DNA of 64,000 nt. It comes from Pisaster brevispinus (lineage: Eukaryota > Echinodermata > Asteroidea > Forcipulatida > Asteriidae). How positions within the stretch are numbered: the stretch's first letter is position 1; each line of letters opens with the position of its first letter. The notes under the pieces were generated by a model. It did no database searches. It was not told the DNA's origin and worked only from the letters and a program-made list of their open reading frames with translations. Below, in pieces: positions 1 to 9,992 of this stretch. The stretch is taken from contig JAMKCF010000077.1 in NCBI GenBank assembly GCA_023634235.1, positions 186,001-250,000 on the forward strand, given 5' to 3'. Position numbers and translations under genes: made by a program.

Positions 1-405
1 TTCCTTAAGTATCCCCGCACCCGGAAATTGGACTTTTACGGCCAATGCGGGCAGGCTTTACACCGGAAAAGACCAGCAAACGGGGACGCTACAAAGGCCC
101 CGAAAAACAGCTTCATCTCGAATTTGATGTAAAAGAGACAAACATAAAATAAGGATGGTCAAATCACCCCCAAGGCAATATCGGATCTGCACAAGTTTAG
201 CACCACTGTAAAGCCCGTCTCAAGGGCTCTCTCTACCGTGAGTTTGGGGTTGCTGACGACTCTGTAAGCGAGGCGAGCGGCCTGGATGTAAGCCCTACCC
301 CTAACAGAAATTGACCCCCCCAAAAAAAAAAAAAAACCGGCTGCGAGACAAGGTCGTGCGGACCGGGGTAATGGGAATTACTCCCGATCTAGGCATGCTA
401 GAGAG
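1..405 (+). repeat. Partial B-S unit at left edge
   Basis: The window opens about 20 bases into a type B unit (CCCCGCACCC, CCAATGCGGG, CTTTACACC, GATGTAAAAG). It ends in the short form, with an expanded C/A tract near 313-334 and no 27-bp insertion. The array therefore continues beyond the left edge. Confidence 0.93.
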
Positions 406-835
406 ATGAATTTTTTACCTGAATCTTCCTTCGGTATCCCTGCATCCGGAAATTGGACTTTTACGGCCGTTGCGGGCAGGCTTCACACCGGAAAAGACCA
501 GCAAACGGGGACGCTACAAAGGCCCCGCAAAACAGCTTCATCTCGAATTTGCTGTAAAAGAGACAAACACAAAATAAGGATGGTCAAATCACCCCCAAGG
601 CAATATCGGATCTGCACAAGTTTAGCACCACTGTAAAGCCCGTCTCAAGGGCTCTCTCTATCATGAGTTTGGGGTTGCTGACGACTCTGTAGGCGAGGCG
701 AGCGGCCTGGATGTAAGCCCTTCCCCTAACAGAAATTGACCCCCCCCAAAAAAAAAAAAAAAAAAAACGGCTGCGAGACAAGGTCGTGCGGACCGGGGTA
801 ATGGGAATAACTCCCGATCTAGGCATGCTAGAGAG
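406..835 (+). repeat. Hybrid A-S unit
   Basis: The 5' half is type A (GAATTTTTTACC, GCATCC, GCCGTTGCGG, GCTGTAAAAG, CACAAAA). The 3' half is short form (CTCTCTCTA, GCGGCCTGGATGTAAGCC, long C/A tract, no 27-bp insertion). The switch lies in the 83-bp core. The 5' variant CCTTCGGTATC is shared with the units at 2577, 14695, 15581 and 16449. The next unit (836) starts as type A, as expected after a short 3' end. Confidence 0.9.
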
Positions 836-3019
836 ATGAATTTTTTACCTGAATCTTCCTTAGGTATCCCTGCATCCGGAAATTGGACTTTTACGGCCGT
901 TGCGGGCAGGCTTCACACCGGAAAAGACCAGCAAACGGGGGCGCTACAAAGGCCCCGCAAAACAGCTTCATCTCGAATTTGCTGTAAAAGAGACAAACAC
1001 AAAATAAGGATGGTCAAATCACCCCCAAGGCAATATCGGATCTGCACAAGTTTAGCACCACTGTAAAGCCCGTCTCAAGGGCTCCCTCTACCGTGAGTTT
1101 GGAGTTGCTGACGACTCTGTAGGCGAGGCGAGCGACCTGGATGTTAGCCCTACCCCTAACAGAAATTGACCCCTCCCAAAAACCGGCTGCGAGACAAGGT
1201 CGTGCGGACCGGGGTAATGGCCCAATTTAACTGTGCGGTGAATTTGGGAATAACTCCCGATCTAGGCATGCTAGAGAGATGAAATTTTCGCCTGAATCTT
1301 CCTTAGGTATCCCCGCACCCGGAAATTTGACTTTTACGGCCAATGCGGGCAGGCTTTACACCGGAAAAGACCAGCAAACGGGGACGCTACAAAGGCCCCG
1401 CAAAACAGCTTCATCTCGAATTTGATGTAAAAGAGACAAACATAAAATAAGGATGGTCAAATCACCCCCAAGGCAATATCGGATCTGCACAAGTTTAGCA
1501 CCACTGTAAAGCCCGTCTCAAGGGCTCTCTCTACCGTGAGTTTGGGGTTGCTGACGATTCTGTAGGCGAGGCGAGCGACCTGGATGTTAGCCCTACGCCT
1601 AACAGAAATTGACCCCCCCCCCCAAAAAAAAAAAAAACCGGCTGCGAGACAAGGTCGTGCGGACCGGGGTAATGGGAATAACTCCCGATCTAGGCATGCT
1701 AGAGAGATGAATTTTTTACCTGAATCTTCCTTAGGTATCCCTGCATACGGAAATTGGACTTTTACGGCCGTTGCGGGCAGGCTTCACACCGGAAAAGACC
1801 AGCAAACGGGGACGCTACAAAGGCCCCGCAAAACAGCTTCATCTCGAATTTGCTGTAAAAGAGACAAACACAAAATAAGGATGGTCAAATCACCCCCAAG
1901 GCAATATCGGATCTGCACAAGTTTAGCACCACTGTAAAGCCCGTCTCAAGGGCTCCCTCTACCGTGAGTTTGGGATTGCTGACGACTCTGTAGGCGAGGC
2001 GAGCGACCTGGATGTTAGCCCTACCCCTAACAGAAATTGACCCATCCCAAAAACCGGCTGCGAGACAAGGTCGTGCGGACCGGGGTAATGGCCCAATTTA
2101 ACTGTGCGGTGAATTTGGGAATAACTCCCGATCTAGGCATGCTAGAGAGATGAAATTTTCGCCTGAATCTTCCTTAAGTATCCCCGCACCCGGAAATTGG
2201 ACTTTTACGGCCAATGCGGGCAGGCTTTACACCGGAAAAGACCAGCAAACGGGGACGCTACAAAGGCCCCGCAAAACAGCTTCATCTCGAATTTGATGTA
2301 AAAGAGACAAACATAAAATAAGGATGGTCAAATCACCCCCAAGGCAATATCGGATCTGCACAAGTTTAGCACCACTGTAAAGCCCGTCTCAAGGGCTCTC
2401 TCTACCGTGAGTTTGGGGTTGCTGACGACTCTGTAAGCGAGGCGAGCGGCCTGGATGTAAGCCCTACCCCTAACAGAAATTGACCCCCCCCAAAAAAAAA
2501 AAAAAAACCGGCTGCGAGACAAGGTCGTGCGGACCGGGGTAATGGGAATTACTCCCGATCTAGGCATGCTAGAGAGATGAATTTTTTACCTGAATCTTCC
2601 TTCGGTATCCCTGCATCCGGAAATTGGACTTTTACGGCCGTTGCGGGCAGGCTTCACACCGGAAAAGACCAGCAAACGGGGACGCTACAAAGGCCCCGCA
2701 AAACAGCTTCATCTCGAATTTGCTGTAAAAGAGACAAATACAAAATAAGGATGGTCAAATCACCCCCAAGGCAATATCGGATCTGCACAAGTTTAGCACC
2801 ACTGTAAAGCCCGTCTCAAGGGCTCCCTCTACCGTGAGTTTGGGGTTGCTGACGACTCTGTAGGCGAGGCGAGCGACCTGGATGTTAGCCCTACCCCTAA
2901 CAGAAACTGACCCCTCCCAAAAACTGGCTGCGAGACAAGGTCGTGCGGACCGGGGTAATGGCCCAATTTAACTGTGCGGTGAATTTGGGAATAACTCCCG
3001 ATCTAGGCATGCTAGAGAG
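836..3019 (+). repeat. Alternating A-L / B-S dimers
   Basis: Unit starts are 836 (A-L, 443 bp), 1279 (B-S, 428), 1707 (A-L, 443), 2150 (B-S, 427) and 2577 (A-L, 443). The B unit at 1279 has long-form bases GCGACCTGGATGTTAGCC just before an S-type tract of C11 A14 (1613-1637), so it carries a second switch between that motif and the tract. Otherwise this is the basic dimer of about 870 bp. Confidence 0.92.
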
Positions 3020-3457
3020 ATGAAATTTTCGCCTGAATCTTCCTTAGGTATCCCCGCACCCGGAAATTGGACTTTTACGGCCAATGCGGGCCCGTCTCAA
3101 GGGCTCTCTCTACCGTGAGTTTGGGGTTGCTGACGACTCTGTAGGCGAGGCGAGCGGCCTGGATGTAAGCCCTACCCCTAACAGAAATTGACCCCCCCCA
3201 AAAAAAAAAAAAAAAACCGGCTGCACAAGTTTAGCACCACTGTAAAGCCCGTCTCAAGGGCTCTCTCTACCGTGAGTTTGGGGTTGCTGACGACTCTGTA
3301 GGCGAGGCGAGCGACCTGGATGTTAGCCCTACCCCTAACAGAAATTGACCCCTCCCAAAAACCGGCTGCGAGACAAGGTCGTGCGGACCGGGGTAATGGC
3401 CCAATTTAACTGTGCGGTGAATTTGGGAATAACTCCCGATCTAGGCATGCTAGAGAG
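3020..3457 (+). repeat. Doubly deleted composite unit
   Basis: It begins as type B, but at 3090/3091 the sequence jumps from GCGGGC directly into CCGTCTCAAGGG, losing about 162 bp. It then runs through a normal S-type C/A tract. At 3221-3224 it jumps from CCGGCTGC to CTGCACAAGTTTAGC in the core of a following unit. It finishes as a long form with the 27-bp insertion. The junctions share GC and CTGC. The product is 438 bp where two units (about 870 bp) would be expected, so net loss is close to one unit and array phase is kept. Confidence 0.9.
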
Positions 3458-6400
3458 ATGAAATTTTCGCCTGAATCTTCCTTAGGTATCCCCGCACCCG
3501 GAAATTGGACTTTTACGGCCAATGCGGGCAGGCTTTACACCGGAAAAGACCAGCAAACGGGGACGCTACAAAGGCCCCGCAAAACAGCTTCATCTCGAAT
3601 TTGATGTAAAAGAGACAAACATAAAATAAGGATGGTCAAATCACCCCCAAGGCAATATCGGATCTGCACAAGTTTAGCACCACTGTAAAGCCCGTCTCAA
3701 GGGCTCCCTCTACCGTGAGTTTGGGGTTGCTGACGACTCTGTAGGCGAGGCGAGCGACCTGGATGTTAGCCCTACCCCTAACAGAAATTGACCCCTCCCA
3801 AAAACCGGCTGCGAGACAAGGTCGTGCGGACCGGGGTAATGGCCCAATTTAACTGTGCGGTGAATTTGGGAATAACTCCCGATCTAGGCATGCTAGAGAG
3901 ATGAAATTTTCGCCTGAATCTTTCTTAGGTATCCCCGCACCCGGAAATTGGACTTTTACGGCCAATGCGGGCAGGCTTTACACCGGAAAAGACCAGCAAA
4001 CGGGGACGCTACAAAGGCCCCGCAAAACAGCTTCATCTCGAATTTGATGTAAAAGAGACAAACATAAAATAAGGATGGTCAAATCACCCCCAAGGCAATA
4101 TCGGATCTGCACAAGTTTAGCACCACTGTAAAGCCCGTCTCAAGGGCTCTCTCTACCGTGAGTTTGGGGTTGCTGACGACTCTGTAGGCGAGGCGAGCGG
4201 CCTGGATGTAAGCCCTACCCCTAACAGAAATTGACCCCCCGCCCCAAAAAAAAAAAAAAAAACGGCTGCGAGACAAGGTCGTGCGGACCGGGGTAATGGG
4301 AATAACTCCCGATCTAGGCATGCTAGAGAGATGAATTTTTTACCTGAATCTTCCTTAGGTATCCCTGCATCCGGAAATTGGACTTTTACGGCCGTTGCGG
4401 GCAGGCTTCACACCGGAAAAGACCAGCAAACGGGGACGCTACAAAGGCCCCTCAAAACAGCTTCATCTCGAATTTGCTGTAAAAGAGACAAACACAAAAT
4501 AAGGATGGTCAAATCACCCCCAAGGCAATATCGGATCTGCACAAGTTTAGCACCACTGTAAAGCCCGTCTCAAGGGCTCCCTCTACCGTGAGTTTGGGGT
4601 TGCTGACGACTCTGTAGGCGAGGCGAGCGACCTGGATGTTAGCCCTACCCCTAACAGAAATTGACCCCTCCCAAAAACCGGCTGCGAGACAAGGTCGTGC
4701 GGACCGGGGTAATGGCCCAATTTAACTGTGCGGTGAATTTGGGAATAACTCCCGATCTAGGCATGCTAGAGAGATGAAATTTTCGCCTGAATCTTCCTTA
4801 GGTATCCCCGCACCCGGAAATTGGACTTTTACGGCCAATGCGGGCAGGCTTTACACCGGAAAAGACCAGCAAACGGGGACGCTACAAAGGCCCCGCAAAA
4901 CAGCTTCATCTCGAATTTGATGTAAAAGAGACAAACATAAAATAAGGATGGTCAAATCACCCCCAAGGCAATATCGGATCTGCACAAGTTTAGCACCACT
5001 GTAAAGCCCGTCTCAAGGGCTCTCCTTACCGTGAGTTTGGGGTTGCTGACGACTCTGTAGGCGAGGCGAGCGGCCTGGATGTAAGCCCTACCCCTAACAG
5101 AAATTGACCCCCCCCCAAAAAAAAAAAAAAACCGGCTGCGAGACAACGTCGTGCGGACCGGGGTAATGGGAATAACTCCCGATCTAGGCATGCTAGAGAG
5201 ATGAATTTTTTACCTGAATCTTCCTTAGGTATCCCTGCATCCGGAACATGGACTTTTATGGCCGTTGCGGGCAGGCTTCACACCGGAAAAGACCAGCAAA
5301 CGGGGACGCTACAAAGGCCCCGCAAAACAGCTTCATCTCGAATTTGCTGTAAAAGAGACAAACATAAAATAAGGATGGTCAAATCACCCCCAAGGCAATA
5401 TCGGATCTGCACAAGTTTAGCACCACTGTAAAGCCCGTCTCAAGGGCTCCCTCTACCGTGAGTTTGGGGTTGCTGACGACTCTGTAGGCGAGGCGAGCGA
5501 CCTGGATGTTAGCCCTACCCCTAACAGAAATTGACCCCTCCCAAAAACCGGCTGCGAGACAAGGTCGTGCGGACCGGGGTAATGGCCCAATTTAACTGTG
5601 CGGTGAATTTGGGAATAACTCCCGATCTAGGCATGCTAGAGAGATGAAATTTTCGCCTGAATCTTCCTTAGGTATCCCCGCACCCGGAAATTGGACTTTT
5701 ACGGCCAATGCGGGCAGGCTTTACACCGGAAAAGACCAGCAAACGGGGACGCTACAAAGGCCCCGCAAAACAGCTTCATCTCGAATTTGATGTAAAAGAG
5801 ACAAACATAAAATAAGGATGGTCAAATCACCCCCAAGGCAATATCGGATCTGCACAAGTTTAGCACCACTGTAAAGCCCGTCTCAAGGGCTCTCTCTACC
5901 GTGAGTTTGGGATTGCTGACGACTCTGTAGGCGAGGCGAGCGGCCTGGATGTAAGCCCTACCCCTAACAGAAATTGACCCCCCCCAAAAAAAAAAAAAAA
6001 AAACCGGCTGCGAGACAAGGTCGTGCGGACCGGGGTAATGGGAATAACTCCCGATCTAGGCATGCTAGAGAGATGAATTTTTTACCTGAATCTTCCTTAG
6101 GTATCCCTGCATCCGGAAATTGGACTTTTACGGCCGTTGCGGGCAGGCTTCACACCGGAAAAGACCAGCAAACGGGGACGCTACAAAGGCCCCGCAAAAC
6201 AGCTTCATCTCGAATTTGCTGTAAAAGAGACAAACACAAAATAAGGATGGTCAAATCACCCCCAAGGCAATATCGGATCTGCACAAGTTTAGCACCACTG
6301 TAAAGCCCGTCTCAAGGGCTCCCTCTACCGTGAGTTTGGGGTTGCTGACGACTCTGTAGGCGAGGCGAGCGACCTGGATGTTAGCCCTACCCCTAACAGA

Positions 6401-6515
6401 AATTGACCCCTCCCAAAAACCGGCTGCGAGACAAGGTCGTGCGGACCGGGGTAATGGCCCAATTTAACTGTGCGGTGAATTTGGGAATAACTCCCGATCT
6501 AGGCATGCTAGAGAG
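3458..6515 (+). repeat. Alternating units after one B-L hybrid
   Basis: Starts are 3458 (B 5' half, L 3' half, 443 bp), 3901 (B-S, 430), 4331 (A-L), 4774 (B-S, 427), 5201 (A-L), 5644 (B-S, 429) and 6073 (A-L). All L units are 443 bp. The tract of unit 3901 carries an interrupting G in its C run. Unit 5201 differs at GGAACATGGAC where others read GGAAATTGGAC. Confidence 0.9.
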
Positions 6516-8681
6516 ATGAAATTTTCGCCTGAATCTTCCTTAGGTATCCCCGCACCCGGAAATTGGACTTTTACGGCCAATGCGGGCAGGCTTCACACCG
6601 GAAAAGACCAGCAAACGGGGACGCTACAAAGGCCCCGCAAAACAGCTTCATCTCGAATTTGCTGTAAAAGAGACAAACACAAAATAAGGATGGTCAAATC
6701 ACCCCCAAGGCAATATTGGATCTGCACAAGTTTAGCACCACTGTAAAGCCCGTCTCAAGGGCTCCCTCTACCGTGAGTTTGGGGTTGCTAACGACTCTGT
6801 AGGCGAGGCGAGCGACCTGGATGTTAGCCCTACCCCTAACAGAAATTGACCCCTCCCAAAAACCGGCTGCGAGACAAGGTCGTGCGGACCGGGGTAATGG
6901 CCCAATTTAACTGTGCAGTGAATTTGGGAATAACTCCCGATCTAGGCATGCTAGAGAGATGAAATTTTCGCCTGAATCTTCCTTAGGTATCCCCGCACCC
7001 GGAAATTGGACTTTTACGGCCAATGCGGGCAGGCTTTACTAGGGAAAAGACCAGCAAACGGGCACGCTACAAAGGCCCCGCAAAACAGCTTCATCTCGAA
7101 TTTGATGTAAAAGAGACAAACATAAAATAAGGATGGTCAAATCACCCCCAAGGCAATATCGGATCTGCACAAGTTTAGCACCACTGTAAAGCCCGTCTCA
7201 AGGGATCTCTCTACCGTGAGTTTGGGATTGCTGACGACTCTGTAGGCGAGGCGAGCGGCCTGGATGTAAGCCCTACCCCTAACAGAAATTGACCCCCCCC
7301 CCAAAAAAAAAAAAAACGGCTGCGAGACAAGGTCGTGCGGACCTGGGTAATGGGAATAACTCCCGATCTAGGCATGCTAGAGAGATGAATGTTTTACCTG
7401 AATCTTCCTTAGGTATCCCTGCAACCGGAAATTGGACTTTTACGGCCGTTGCGGGCAGGCTTCACACCGGAAAAGACCAGCAAACGGGGACGCTACAAAG
7501 GCCCCGCAAAACAGCTTCATCTCGAATTTGCTGTAAAAGAGACAAACACAAAATAAGGATGGTCAAATCACCCCCAAGGCAATATCGGATCTGCACAAGT
7601 TTAGCACCACTGTAAAGCCCGTCTCAAGGGCTCCCTCTACCGTGAGTTTGGGGTTGCTGACGACTCTGTAGGCGAGGCGAGCGACCTGGATGTTAGCCCT
7701 ACCCCTAACAGAAATTGACCCCTCCCAAAAACCGGCTGCGAGACAAGGTCGTGCGGACCGGGGTAATGGCACAATTTAACTGTGCGGTGAATTTGGGAAT
7801 AACTCCCGATCTAGGCATGCTAGAGAGATGAAATTTTCGCCTGAATCTTCCTTAGGTATCCCCGCACCCGGAAATTGGACTTTTACGGCCGTTGCGGGCA
7901 GGCTTCACACCGGAAAAGACCAGCAAACGGGGACGCTACAAAGGCCCTGCAAAACAGCTTCATCTCGAATTTGCTGTAAAAGAGACAAACAAAAAATTAG
8001 GATGGTCAAATCACCCCCAAGGCAATATCGGATCTGCACAAGTTTAGCACCACTGTAAAGCCCGTATCAAGGGCTCCCTCTACCGTGAGTTTGGGGTTGC
8101 TGACGACTCTGTAGGCGAGGCGAGCGACCTGGATGTTAGCCCTACCCCTAACAGAAATTGAACCCCCCCCCAAAAAAAAAAAAACCGGCTGCGAGACAAG
8201 GTCGTGCGGACCGGGGTAATGGGAATAACTCCCGATCTAGGCATGCTAGAGAGATGAATTTTTTACCTGAATCTTCCTTAGGTATCCCTGCATCCGGAAA
8301 TTGGACTTTTACGGCCGTTGCGGGCAGGCTTTACACCGGAAAAGACCAGCAAACGGGGACGCTACAAAGGCCCCGCAAAACAGCTTCATCTCGAATTTGA
8401 TGTAAAAGAGACAAACATAAAATAAGGTTGGTCAAATCACCCCCAAGGCAATATCGGATCTGCACAAGTTTAGCACCACTGTAAAGCCCGTCTCAAGGGC
8501 TCTCTCTACGGTGAATTTAGGGTTGCTGACGACTCTGTAGGTGAGGCGAGCGGCCTGGATGTAAGCCCTACCCCTAACAGAAATTGACCCCCCCCCAAAA
8601 AAAAAAAAAAAACCGGCTGCGAGACAAGGTCGTGCGGACCGGGGTAATGGGAATAACTCCCGATCTAGGCATGCTAGAGAG
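6516..8681 (+). repeat. Cluster of mosaic units
   Basis: Starts are 6516, 6959, 7385, 7828 and 8254. Unit 6516 begins as B (CCCCGCACCC, CCAATGCGG) and becomes A by CTTCACACC, then L (443 bp). Unit 7828 begins as B, is A from GCCGTTGCGG, reads long-form GTTAGCC, then ends with an S tract and no insertion (426 bp), so it has at least two switches. Unit 8254 begins as A and becomes B by CTTTACACC, then S (428 bp). Several crossovers or conversion tracts are recorded within five units. Confidence 0.88.
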
Positions 8682-9131
8682 ATGATTTTTTTACCTGAAT
8701 CTTCCTTAGGTATCCCTGCATCCGGAAATTGGACTTTTACGGCCGTTGCGGGCAGGCTTCACACCGGAAAAGACCAGCAAACGGGGACGCTACAAAGGCC
8801 CCGCAAAACAGCTTCATCTCGAATTTGCTGTAAAAGAGACAAACACAAAATTAGGATGGTCAAATCACCCCCAAGGCAATATCGGATCTGCACAAGTTTA
8901 GCACCACTGTAAAGCCCGTCTCAAGGGCTCCCTCTACCGTGAGTTTGGGGTTGCTGACGACTCTGTAGGCGAGGCGAGCGACCTGGATGTTAGCCCTACC
9001 CCTAACAGAAATTGACCCCTCCCAAAAACCGGCTGCGAGACAAGGTCGTGCGGACCGGGGTAATGGCCCAATTTAACTGTGCGGTGAATTTGGGAATAAC
9101 TCCCGATCTAGGCATGCTAGAGAGATGAAAT

Positions 9132-9148
9132 TTTCGCCTGAATCTTCC
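9132..9148 (+). other. Weak CENP-B-box-like site in B units
   Basis: TTTCGCCTGAATCTTCC fits the CENP-B core pattern (TTCG, A, CGGG in fixed positions) at six of nine required bases: TTCG, A and C match, and the final GGG is missing. Type A units read TTTACCTG here and lose the CG. The match is too weak to call a functional box; it is noted because it recurs in type B units only. Confidence 0.15.
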
Positions 9149-9170
9149 TTAGGTATCCCCGCACCCGGAA

Positions 9171-9190
9171 ATTGGACTTTTACGGCCAAT
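9171..9190 (+). other. ATTGG...CCAAT inverted pair in B units
   Basis: Type B units have ATTGG, ten bases, then CCAAT, a five-base inverted repeat that also creates a CCAAT motif. Type A units read CCGTT in place of CCAAT, so the pair is absent there. Any protein binding is inference only. Confidence 0.35.
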
Positions 9191-9289
9191 GCGGGCAGGC
9201 TTTACACCGGAAAAGACCAGCAAACGGGGACGCTACAAAGGCCCCGCAAAACAGCTTCATCTCGAATTTGATGTAAAAGAGACAAACAT

Positions 9290-9372
9290 AAAATAAGGAT
9301 GGTCAAATCACCCCCAAGGCAATATCGGATCTGCACAAGTTTAGCACCACTGTAAAGCCCGTCTCAAGGGCT
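9290..9372 (+). other. 83-bp core identical in A and B units (example)
   Basis: From AAAATAAGGATGG to CAAGGGCT, types A and B show no fixed difference, while the flanks differ at about ten diagnostic sites. The core contains AGCCC-GTCTCAA-GGGCT, a 5-bp stem with a 7-base loop. Most A-S and B-L hybrids change type across this stretch, as expected if it is the preferred place for exchange or simply the longest identity between the forms. Occasional local variants (TAGTACC, GCATCACT, CACCCCAAGG) mark HOR membership. Confidence 0.75.
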
Positions 9373-9436
9373 CTCTCTACCGTGAGTTTGGGGTTGCTGA
9401 CGACTCTGTAGGCGAGGCGAGCGGCCTGGATGTAAG

Positions 9437-9467
9437 CCCTACCCCTAACAGAAATTGACCCCCCCCC
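9437..9467 (-). other. G-rich, telomere-like stretch (example in S unit)
   Basis: The minus strand reads a run of G9, 13 bases, then GTTAGGGGTAGGG. Together these give four or more G runs, so a long-loop G-quadruplex is possible. The L form (9862-9891) reads GGG-A-GGGG, 13 bases, GGGG-TA-GGG. The TTAGGGGTAGGG part resembles a degenerate telomere repeat, but its origin from telomeres is not shown. Confidence 0.45.
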
Positions 9468-9480
9468 AAAAAAAAAAAAA
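9459..9480 (+). repeat. Expanded C/A homopolymer tract of S units (example)
   Basis: C9 followed by A13. Across the array S units vary from about C6 to C11 and A9 to A20, which accounts for nearly all their length variation. L units hold CCCCTCCCAAAAA at the same place, interrupted by T and much shorter. Interrupted S tracts occur near 4237 (G in C run), 18519 (T in C run, short A run) and 47636 (A in C run). Homopolymer counts are also where long-read consensus is least reliable. Confidence 0.85.
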
Positions 9481-9532
9481 CCGGCTGCGAGACAAGGTCG
9501 TGCGGACCGGGGTAATGGGAATAACTCCCGAT

Positions 9533-9545
9533 CTAGGCATGCTAG
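9533..9545 (+). other. Near-palindrome at every unit junction (example)
   Basis: CTAGGCATGCTAG is the 12-base palindrome CTAGCATGCTAG with one extra G. It includes a perfect GCATGC (SphI site). It is present in nearly all 146 junctions in both unit types, so a digest there should release about 425- and 443-bp fragments. Confidence 0.7.
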
Positions 9546-9549
9546 AGAG

Positions 9550-9992
9550 ATGAATTTTTTACCTGAATCTTCCTTAGGTATCCCTGCATCCGGAAATTGG
9601 ACTTTTACGGCCGTTGCGGGCAGGCTTCACACCGGAAAAGACCAGCAAACGGGGACGCTACAAAGGCCCCGCAAAACAGCTTCATCTCGAATTTGCTGTA
9701 AAAGAGACAAACACAAAATAAGGATGGTCAAATCACCCCCAAGGCAATATCGGATCTGCACAAGTTTAGCACCACTGTAAAGCCCGTCTCAAGGGCTCCC
9801 TCTACCGTGAGTTTGGGGTTGCTGACGACTCTGTAGGCGAGGCGAGCGACCTGGATGTTAGCCCTACCCCTAACAGAAATTGACCCCTCCCAAAAACCGG
9901 CTGCGAGACAAGGTCGTGCGGACCGGGGTAATGGCCCAATTTAACTGTGCGGTGAATTTGGGAATAACTCCCGATCTAGGCATGCTAGAGAG
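9550..9992 (+). repeat. Reference A-L unit (443 bp)
   Basis: A clean type A, long-form unit. It has GAATTTTTTACCTG, CCCTGCATCC, GCCGTTGCGG, CTTCACACC, TTTGCTGTAAAAG, CACAAAA, the invariant core, CTCCCTCTACC, GCGACCTGGATGTTAGCC, the short tract CCCCTCCCAAAAA (9884-9896) and the extra 27 bp (9935-9961). Nearly all L units outside indel-rich zones are exactly 443 bp. Confidence 0.93.
9935..9961 (+). other. 27-bp segment present only in L units (example)
   Basis: L units carry 27 extra bases between GGTAATGG and GAATAAC; S units read GGTAATGGGAATAAC. The segment begins CCCAATTTAAC and ends GAATTTGG, with a GG flanking each side and CCCAA/TTGGG as a short inverted pair. The flanking GG is consistent with a deletion in the S form at a 2-bp homology, or an insertion in L; direction is not known. 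Confidence 0.8.

Larger units (their letters stand above)
9125..9549 (+). repeat. Reference B-S unit (425 bp)
   Basis: A clean type B, short-form unit. It has GAAATTTTCGCCTG at the 5' end, CCCCGCACCC, GCCAATGCGG, CTTTACACC, TTTGATGTAAAAG, CATAAAA, then the invariant core 9290-9372, CTCTCTCTACC, GCGGCCTGGATGTAAGCC, a C9 A13 tract (9459-9480), and GGTAATGGGAATAAC without the 27-bp insertion. It is a better reference than the window's first B units, some of which are mosaic. Confidence 0.93.

Noticed and set aside
9459..9480. C/A tract as the poly(A) tail of a SINE or retrocopy
   Set aside because: The tract sits inside the satellite unit at a fixed place, with a short counterpart in L units, no target-site duplication and no inserted body.
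9290..9549. Possible 5S rRNA, tRNA or snRNA gene in the unit
   Set aside because: CCCGATCT and CTGTAGGC resemble short pieces of 5S, but the 5S internal control boxes are absent. No tRNA A/B box pair or cloverleaf, and no snRNA Sm site in the right place, could be found.
9550..9700. Spliced-leader RNA array (AGGTATCC as a donor site, AATTTTTT as an Sm-like site)
   Set aside because: The Sm-like run lies upstream of the donor-like motif, not downstream, and is missing in type B units. No conserved leader or stem-loops are evident.
9550..9780. A 76-codon open frame starting at the junction ATG in type A units, repeated across the array, with versions of just over 100 codons starting in the C/A tract
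   Set aside because: It recurs only because the DNA recurs. In type B it is stopped early (TTTGATGTAA), it is frameshifted freely in the indel-rich zone, and it has low-complexity codons from the tract. I see no sign of coding constraint.
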